64,000 bases of DNA, from assembly GCA_020633725.1 (NCBI GenBank), contig JACKDC010000001.1, forward strand, positions 868,001 through 932,000, read 5' to 3'. Below, piece after piece: positions 58,970-64,000 of the stretch (positions within the stretch are counted from its first letter, which is position 1; each line of letters begins with the position of its first letter). Origin of the DNA: Candidatus Latescibacterota bacterium. Its GTDB lineage: Bacteria > Krumholzibacteriota > Krumholzibacteriia > JACNKJ01. The translations under genes and the position numbers were made by a program. The notes below the pieces were generated by a model, which saw nothing but the letters and a program-made list of their open reading frames with translations, did not search any database and was not told the DNA's origin.

Positions 58970-60039
58970 GGCGCGTCCCGGCCCGGCGCCAGCAGCATGG
59001 CGTCGCCATAGGAGTAGAAGCGGTAGCCCGCGACCACGGCGTGTTCGTAGGCGGCGAGCAGGCGCTCGCGGCCCGCCAGCGCCGCCACCAGCATGAGCAG
59101 GGTGCTGCGCGGCAGGTGGAAGTTGGTGACGAGCCCGTCGATGCGCCCGAACGGGTAGGGAGGCCGGATGAAGAGACGCGTCTCGGCGGCGTGGTCGCCG
59201 GGGGCGTCCCAGGCGGCCGCGTCGAGGGACTCCAGCGCCCGGACCACCGTGGTGCCCACGGCGATCACGCGGCCGCCGGCGGCGCGCGTGGCGTCCACCG
59301 CGCGGCGCGTGGACTCGGGCAGCACGAAGCGCTCGGCGTGCATGTCGTGGCGGGCGGGGTCATCCTCGCGGACCGGCTGGAAGGTGCCGATGCCCACGTG
59401 CAGCGTGAGGGCGGCGCGCGCCACGCCCCGCGCCTCGAGCGCGGCGAGCAGGGGCGCGTCGAAGTGGAGGCCCGCCGTCGGCGCGGCCACGGCGCCGTCG
59501 ACGCGGGCGAAGCGGGTCTGGTAGTCGTCGCCGTCGCGGGCGTCGGCCGCGCGCTCGATGTAGGGCGGCAGGGGCACGCGGCCCGCCGCGGCCATGGCCG
59601 CCTCCCAGGTGGCGGGTGTCTCCAGCCGCACCCAGCGGCTGCCCTCGCCGTCCGCCTCCTCAACTATTACACACACTGTACCCTCGGCGGCCACGAACCG
59701 ATCGCCGGGCCGGAAGCGGCGCGCGGGACGCACCAGCGCGAGCCAGCGGCCGTCGGGGCCGGGACTGTGCAGGAGCAGCTCCGCAGCGCCGCCGCCCGGG
59801 TGCTCGCGCGTCCCCAGCAGCCGCGCGGGCAGCACCCGCGTGTCGTTCACCACCAGCAGGTCGCCGGGGGCGAGCAGCCCGGGCAGGTCGCGGAAGCGGC
59901 GGTCGGCCAGGGGGGCGCCGGGATCCTCGAGCGGCAGGTGCAGCAGCCGGCAGGCGGCGCGGTCGGCCAGCGGGCGCTGGGCGATGGACGCGGCCGGCAG
60001 CGCGAAGTCGTAGTCCGCGAGACGTTCGGACGGCGGCAC
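58966..60039 (-). CDS. queA: S-adenosylmethionine:tRNA ribosyltransferase-isomerase
   Basis: QueA builds epoxyqueuosine on preQ1-tRNA. The 357-residue product starts LADYDFALPAASIAQRPLADR and has DLLVVNDTRVLPARLLG, AAPTAGLHFD, HVGIGTFQPVR and LVTNFHLPRSTLLMLVAALAG. It starts at GTG 60039, 8 bases after ruvB, and overlaps tgt. Confidence 0.97.
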   Translation of the reverse strand: MPPSERLADYDFALPAASIAQRPLADRAACRLLHLPLEDPGAPLADRRFRDLPGLLAPGDLLVVNDTRVLPARLLGTREHPGGGAAELLLHSPGPDGRWLALVRPARRFRPGDRFVAAEGTVCVIVEEADGEGSRWVRLETPATWEAAMAAAGRVPLPPYIERAADARDGDDYQTRFARVDGAVAAPTAGLHFDAPLLAALEARGVARAALTLHVGIGTFQPVREDDPARHDMHAERFVLPESTRRAVDATRAAGGRVIAVGTTVVRALESLDAAAWDAPGDHAAETRLFIRPPYPFGRIDGLVTNFHLPRSTLLMLVAALAGRERLLAAYEHAVVAGYRFYSYGDAMLLAPGRDAP

Positions 60040-60047
60040 GGCAGACC

Positions 60048-61097
<1,050 letters not shown>

Positions 61098-61122
61098 GGA
61101 CTGCGTCCTCGTCTCGTCGGTT

Positions 61123-61710
61123 TCAGCGCTCGCCGTTGGCGGCCAGCGCGCGGCGGATCAGGTCTTCCACGGCGAGGTTCTCTTCCCCCGCCTCGCTCAG
61201 GGCGCGCTGGGCCGCGGGCCGGCTCATGCCCAGGGCCAGCAGCGCGCGCAGCGCCTCCTCGCGCGCGGGGTCGCCGGCCGGCGCGGGGACGGGCGACTCC
61301 GTGGGCAGGAACACGTCAACCCGGCCCTTGAGTTCGAGCAGCAGCCGGGAGGCGGTCTTCTTGCCGACGCCGCTCACCTTCTGCAGCGGCTCGGCGTCCC
61401 CCGTCGCCACGCAGTGCGCGAGCGTCGCGGGATCCAGCGCCGACAGCACCGCGAGTGCGAGCCGCTTGCCCACGCCCGAGACGCCGGTCAGCAGCCGGTA
61501 GAGGCTGCGCTCCTCCACGCGGGCGAAGCCCAGCAGTTCCAGCTTCTCCTCGCGCACCAGCAGCTCGGTGTAGACGCGCAGCGCCGCGCCGGCCTCCGGC
61601 AGCGCCGCACGGGTGCGCGCGCTGATCTCCAGGCGCAGCGTGACGGGCCCCACGTCCAGCAGGAGGTCGGGAGCGGTGGCCACGACGCGGCCGTGCAGGG
61701 CGTCGAGCAT
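61123..61710 (-). CDS. ruvA: Holliday junction DNA helicase subunit RuvA
   Basis: RuvA binds the four-way junction and loads RuvB. The 195-residue product starts with an OB-fold and has two helix-hairpin-helix motifs (LTGVSGVGKRLALAVLSAL and KVSGVGKKTASRLLLEL) and a C-terminal domain that contacts RuvB. One base separates it from ruvC. Confidence 0.97.
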   Translation of the reverse strand: MLDALHGRVVATAPDLLLDVGPVTLRLEISARTRAALPEAGAALRVYTELLVREEKLELLGFARVEERSLYRLLTGVSGVGKRLALAVLSALDPATLAHCVATGDAEPLQKVSGVGKKTASRLLLELKGRVDVFLPTESPVPAPAGDPAREEALRALLALGMSRPAAQRALSEAGEENLAVEDLIRRALAANGER

Positions 61711-61711
61711 C

Positions 61712-62218
61712 TCAGCCTCGCTCGAGCGCGGCGAGGCTGAGGGGCGAACGGCGCCGGCCGGCGTGGCAGAGCGCCACGGCGAGGGCGTCGGTCAGGTCCT
61801 GCGTCTCGCCGCCGAAGCTGCGGCCGAGGATGCGCTCCACCATGAACTGCACCTGCTCCTTGGCCGCGCGGCCGCTGCCGGTCAGGGCCTGCTTCACCTC
61901 GCTGGGGCTGTAGAGCGCCAGCGGCAGGCCCCTGCGGCCGGCGCAGAGCAGCACCGCCGCCTGGGCGCGGCCCAGGGTCAGCGTGCTCTGCGGGTTCTTG
62001 TGATAGAAGACGTTCTCCACGGCCAGCGCATCCGGCCGCCAGCGGTCGAGCAGCGCCTCGACGCTCCGCTCGATCTCGAGCAGGCGCGCGAGCAGTTCGT
62101 CGTCGGGCGAGGGCGCGATCACCCCCGCGTCGACGAGGCGCTGCCCGGCGCCCTCGTCGTCGATGAGCCCGTAGCCCGTCCGGCGGATGCCGGGGTCGAT
62201 GCCGAGGATGCGGGCCAG
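61712..62218 (-). CDS. ruvC: Holliday junction resolvase RuvC, probably with a CTG start
   Basis: RuvC cuts Holliday junctions symmetrically. The family N-terminus ARILGIDPGIRRTGYG is present in frame but no ATG, GTG or TTG stands near it; the first standard start (GTG 62122) would remove D8 and 32 residues. A CTG at 62218, with AGGAGG four bases before it, gives a 168-residue protein of exact family length with all four catalytic acids: D8 (GIDPG), E68 (AVENV), D141 and D144 (DLTDA). I therefore annotate CTG as the start. yebC ends 10 bases upstream. Confidence 0.9.
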   Translation of the reverse strand: MARILGIDPGIRRTGYGLIDDEGAGQRLVDAGVIAPSPDDELLARLLEIERSVEALLDRWRPDALAVENVFYHKNPQSTLTLGRAQAAVLLCAGRRGLPLALYSPSEVKQALTGSGRAAKEQVQFMVERILGRSFGGETQDLTDALAVALCHAGRRRSPLSLAALERG

Positions 62219-62228
62219 GGCGCCTCCT

Positions 62229-62978
62229 CTAGTCCGTGTCGAGGCTGGCGAGGATGTCGTCGTCGATGTCGAAGTTCGCCGTGAGCTTCTGGGTGTCGTC
62301 CAGGTCCTCGAGCATCTCCATGAGCTTGAGCAGCCCGGGCGCGTCCTTCTCGGTCACGGCGACGGTGTTCTGCGGCAGCTTCTCGATGCCCACGTTCTGG
62401 AAACTGTAGCCGCCCTCGAGCGCCTTCTGCACCGCGGTGAAGCTGTCGAGTCCGGACAGGACGCGCCAGTTCTCGTCCTCGTCCACCAGGTCGTCGGCGC
62501 CGGCTTCGAGGGCGGTCATCATGAGCGCCTCCTCGTCGACGCCGTCCTTGGCGATGTCGATGACGCCCTTGGTCTCGAACATCCAGGCCACCGCGCCCGG
62601 CTCGGCGAGCTTGCCGTTGTACTTGTTGAAGGCGTGACGCACCGACGCCGCCGTGCGGTTCTTGTTGTCGGTGACCGTGTCCAGGAGGATCGCCACGCCG
62701 CCGGGGCCGTAGCCCTCGTAGGTGATCTCCAGGTACTCCACGCCCTCGAGCTCGCCCGAGCCCTTCTGCACGGCGCGCTTGATGTTGTCCGCGGGCATGT
62801 TCGCGGCCTTCGCGGCCTGGACGGCCGTGCGCAGGCGCGGGTTCATGTCCTCGTCGCCGCCCCCCATGCGGGCGGCGACGGTGATCTCCTTGATGAGCTT
62901 CGTGAAGACCTTGCCGCGCTGCGCGTCCTGGCGGGCCTTCTTGTGCTTGATGGTCGACCACTTGGAATGGCCGGACAT
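62229..62978 (-). CDS. yebC: YebC/PmpR-family protein (translation/transcription factor)
   Basis: This 249-residue protein belongs to the YebC/TACO1 family, which helps ribosomes over proline stretches or regulates transcription. It has MSGHSKWSTIKHKKARQDAQ, the motif YEGYGPGGVAILLDTVTDNK, and an acidic middle. The ruvC gene follows as in many bacteria. Confidence 0.95.
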   Translation of the reverse strand: MSGHSKWSTIKHKKARQDAQRGKVFTKLIKEITVAARMGGGDEDMNPRLRTAVQAAKAANMPADNIKRAVQKGSGELEGVEYLEITYEGYGPGGVAILLDTVTDNKNRTAASVRHAFNKYNGKLAEPGAVAWMFETKGVIDIAKDGVDEEALMMTALEAGADDLVDEDENWRVLSGLDSFTAVQKALEGGYSFQNVGIEKLPQNTVAVTEKDAPGLLKLMEMLEDLDDTQKLTANFDIDDDILASLDTD

Positions 62979-63005
62979 GCGAACCTCCTGCCCCGCGAAG
63001 GGGGC

Positions 63006-64000
63006 CTAGGACTCCGCCCGCGCCGCCTGGGCCTCGTCGATCACCTTCTGGGCCAGGTCGTGGGGCAGTTCCTCGTAGTGGTCAAACTCCATGGTGAAGC
63101 TCGCGCGACCGCCCGTGATCGAGCGGAGCTGCGTCCCGTACTTGTAGAGCTCCGAGAGCGGGGCCGTGGCCTTGACCACCTGGTAGCGCCCTTTCTGCTC
63201 GGTGCCGGAGATCTTGCCGCGGCGGCCGGAGATGTCGCCCATGATGTCGCCGAGGTTCTCGTCGGGCACCTTGATCTCGAGGCCGTAGATGGGCTCGAGC
63301 AGGACGGCCCCCGCCTCGCGGATGCCCTCCTTGAGCGCCATGCCGCCGGCCAGCTTGAACGAGTGCTCGTCCGAGTCCACGTTGTGGAAGCTGCCGAAGT
63401 GCAGCGTGGCCTTGACGTCGACGACCGGGTAGCCCGACACGGCGCCGTTGACCATGGCCTCGCGCACGCCCTTCTCCACGGCGGGGATGAACTTGCCGGG
63501 GATCACGCCGCCCGTGATCGCGTCCACGAACTCGAAGCCCTCGCCGCGCGTCAGCGGCTCGAACTTGATGAAGACCTCGCCGAACTGGCCGCGCCCGCCC
63601 GTCTGCTTCTTGTGGCGGTAGTGCGCGTCCACGAGCTTCTTGATGGTTTCCTTGTAGGCGATGCGCGGGCGCTCGGTCTCCACCTCCACCTTGAACTTGC
63701 GCTTGAGGCGGCTGAGGATCACGTCCAGGTGCGTGTCGCCCTGCACGGCGAGGATGTTCTGCTTGATCTCGCCGTCGAAGTGGACGCTGAAGGTGGGATC
63801 CTCGCGGCTGAGGCGCGAGAGACCGGTGCCGACCTTCTCGTCGTCGGCCTTGTTCGGCGCCTCGATGGCGAGTTCGATGCTGGGCTTGGGAAAGGGAATG
63901 CTCACCACGGGCTTGCCGCCCTTCTGCCCGAGGTTCTCGCCCACCTTGGTGTGCTTGAGCTTCATCGTCATGCCGATGTCGCCCGCGCCCAGGCTGGGCA
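63006..64000 (-). CDS. elongation factor G paralogue, C-terminal part (5' end beyond the window)
   Basis: The last 331 residues of an EF-G-like translational GTPase. The fragment starts late in domain II (LGAGDIGMTMKLKHTKVGEN) and covers domains III to V: SRLSREDPTFSVHFD, TGGRGQFGEVFIKFEPL, DVKATLHFGSFHNVDSDEHS and YELEVKVP-like YGLEIKVPDENLGDIMGD. The GTPase domain is outside the window. Its position beside yebC, not in a str operon with rpsL, rpsG and tuf, suggests a second EF-G (FusA2 type); this is inference. Confidence 0.88.
   Translation of the reverse strand, partial: PSLGAGDIGMTMKLKHTKVGENLGQKGGKPVVSIPFPKPSIELAIEAPNKADDEKVGTGLSRLSREDPTFSVHFDGEIKQNILAVQGDTHLDVILSRLKRKFKVEVETERPRIAYKETIKKLVDAHYRHKKQTGGRGQFGEVFIKFEPLTRGEGFEFVDAITGGVIPGKFIPAVEKGVREAMVNGAVSGYPVVDVKATLHFGSFHNVDSDEHSFKLAGGMALKEGIREAGAVLLEPIYGLEIKVPDENLGDIMGDISGRRGKISGTEQKGRYQVVKATAPLSELYKYGTQLRSITGGRASFTMEFDHYEELPHDLAQKVIDEAQAARAES

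Noticed and set aside
61712..62230. ruvC as a truncated or frameshifted gene
   Set aside because: The full family sequence is present in one frame from 62218; only a standard start codon is lacking.

Overview
This 64 kb window is a dense stretch of bacterial chromosome with very high GC. It holds about 60 protein genes, most on the minus strand, and no gap between genes reaches 300 bases. I see no tRNA or rRNA gene, CRISPR array, insertion sequence, phage or plasmid module. Several features point to an uncultured, high-GC, diderm member of the FCB group (Eisenbacteria- or Krumholzibacteriota-like; this is inference): two secreted proteins end in a FlgD/T9SS-type sorting domain, there are Omp28-like and DUF6029-like outer-membrane proteins, lipoproteins are abundant, cytochrome c maturation is of the ResB/CcsA type, and S16 carries an Ala/Lys-rich tail.

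Layout: 1-7265 is a complex I operon read leftward in the order nuoA-C-E-F-H-J-K-L-M, with nuoB, nuoD, nuoG and nuoI absent. 7377-14372 holds a membrane-anchored unknown, a UvrD-type helicase with a DEDDh exonuclease inserted in it, an exported unknown, a SpoU-type RNA methyltransferase and a lipoprotein. 14601-23369 carries mobA, xthA, a large exported transglutaminase, a NYN nuclease, acpS and glycosyltransferases, one of them a double-domain fusion. 23366-29087 is one leftward operon: resB, ccsA, moaD, moaE, pepA. 29234-36217 contains a small methyltransferase, an inositol-phosphatase gene, an MBL-fold hydrolase, an archaeal-type GAPDH homologue and a set of envelope proteins. 36403-45041 is an envelope and secretion region. 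45223-48174 has comM, a small acidic zinc-ribbon protein and a WecA/MraY-type transferase. 48195-53160 is the classic ffh-rpsP-khpA-rimM-trmD-rplS-rnhB-yraN operon. 53269-64000 is a long leftward run: an EF-G paralogue, yebC, ruvC, ruvA, ruvB, queA, tgt, yajC, def, fmt, rsmB, a PASTA protein and rpe.

Within operons, genes overlap by ATGA or GTGA or lie a few bases apart. All eight convergent gene pairs overlap by exactly four bases, seven of them in the palindrome CTAG. Where I could find promoters, they are mostly a TTG-type -35 box, a spacer of 17 bases and a TAnnnT-like -10 box. At four genes the -10 box lies only 6-7 bases before the start codon, which predicts leaderless mRNAs. An intrinsic terminator for one gene lies inside the coding end of its convergent neighbour.

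Most of the window is housekeeping. I do not see a convincing new defence or biosynthetic system. The most unusual items are the incomplete complex I operon, the helicase-exonuclease protein, the shared-stop convergent junctions, the leaderless promoter class and a probable CTG start for ruvC.
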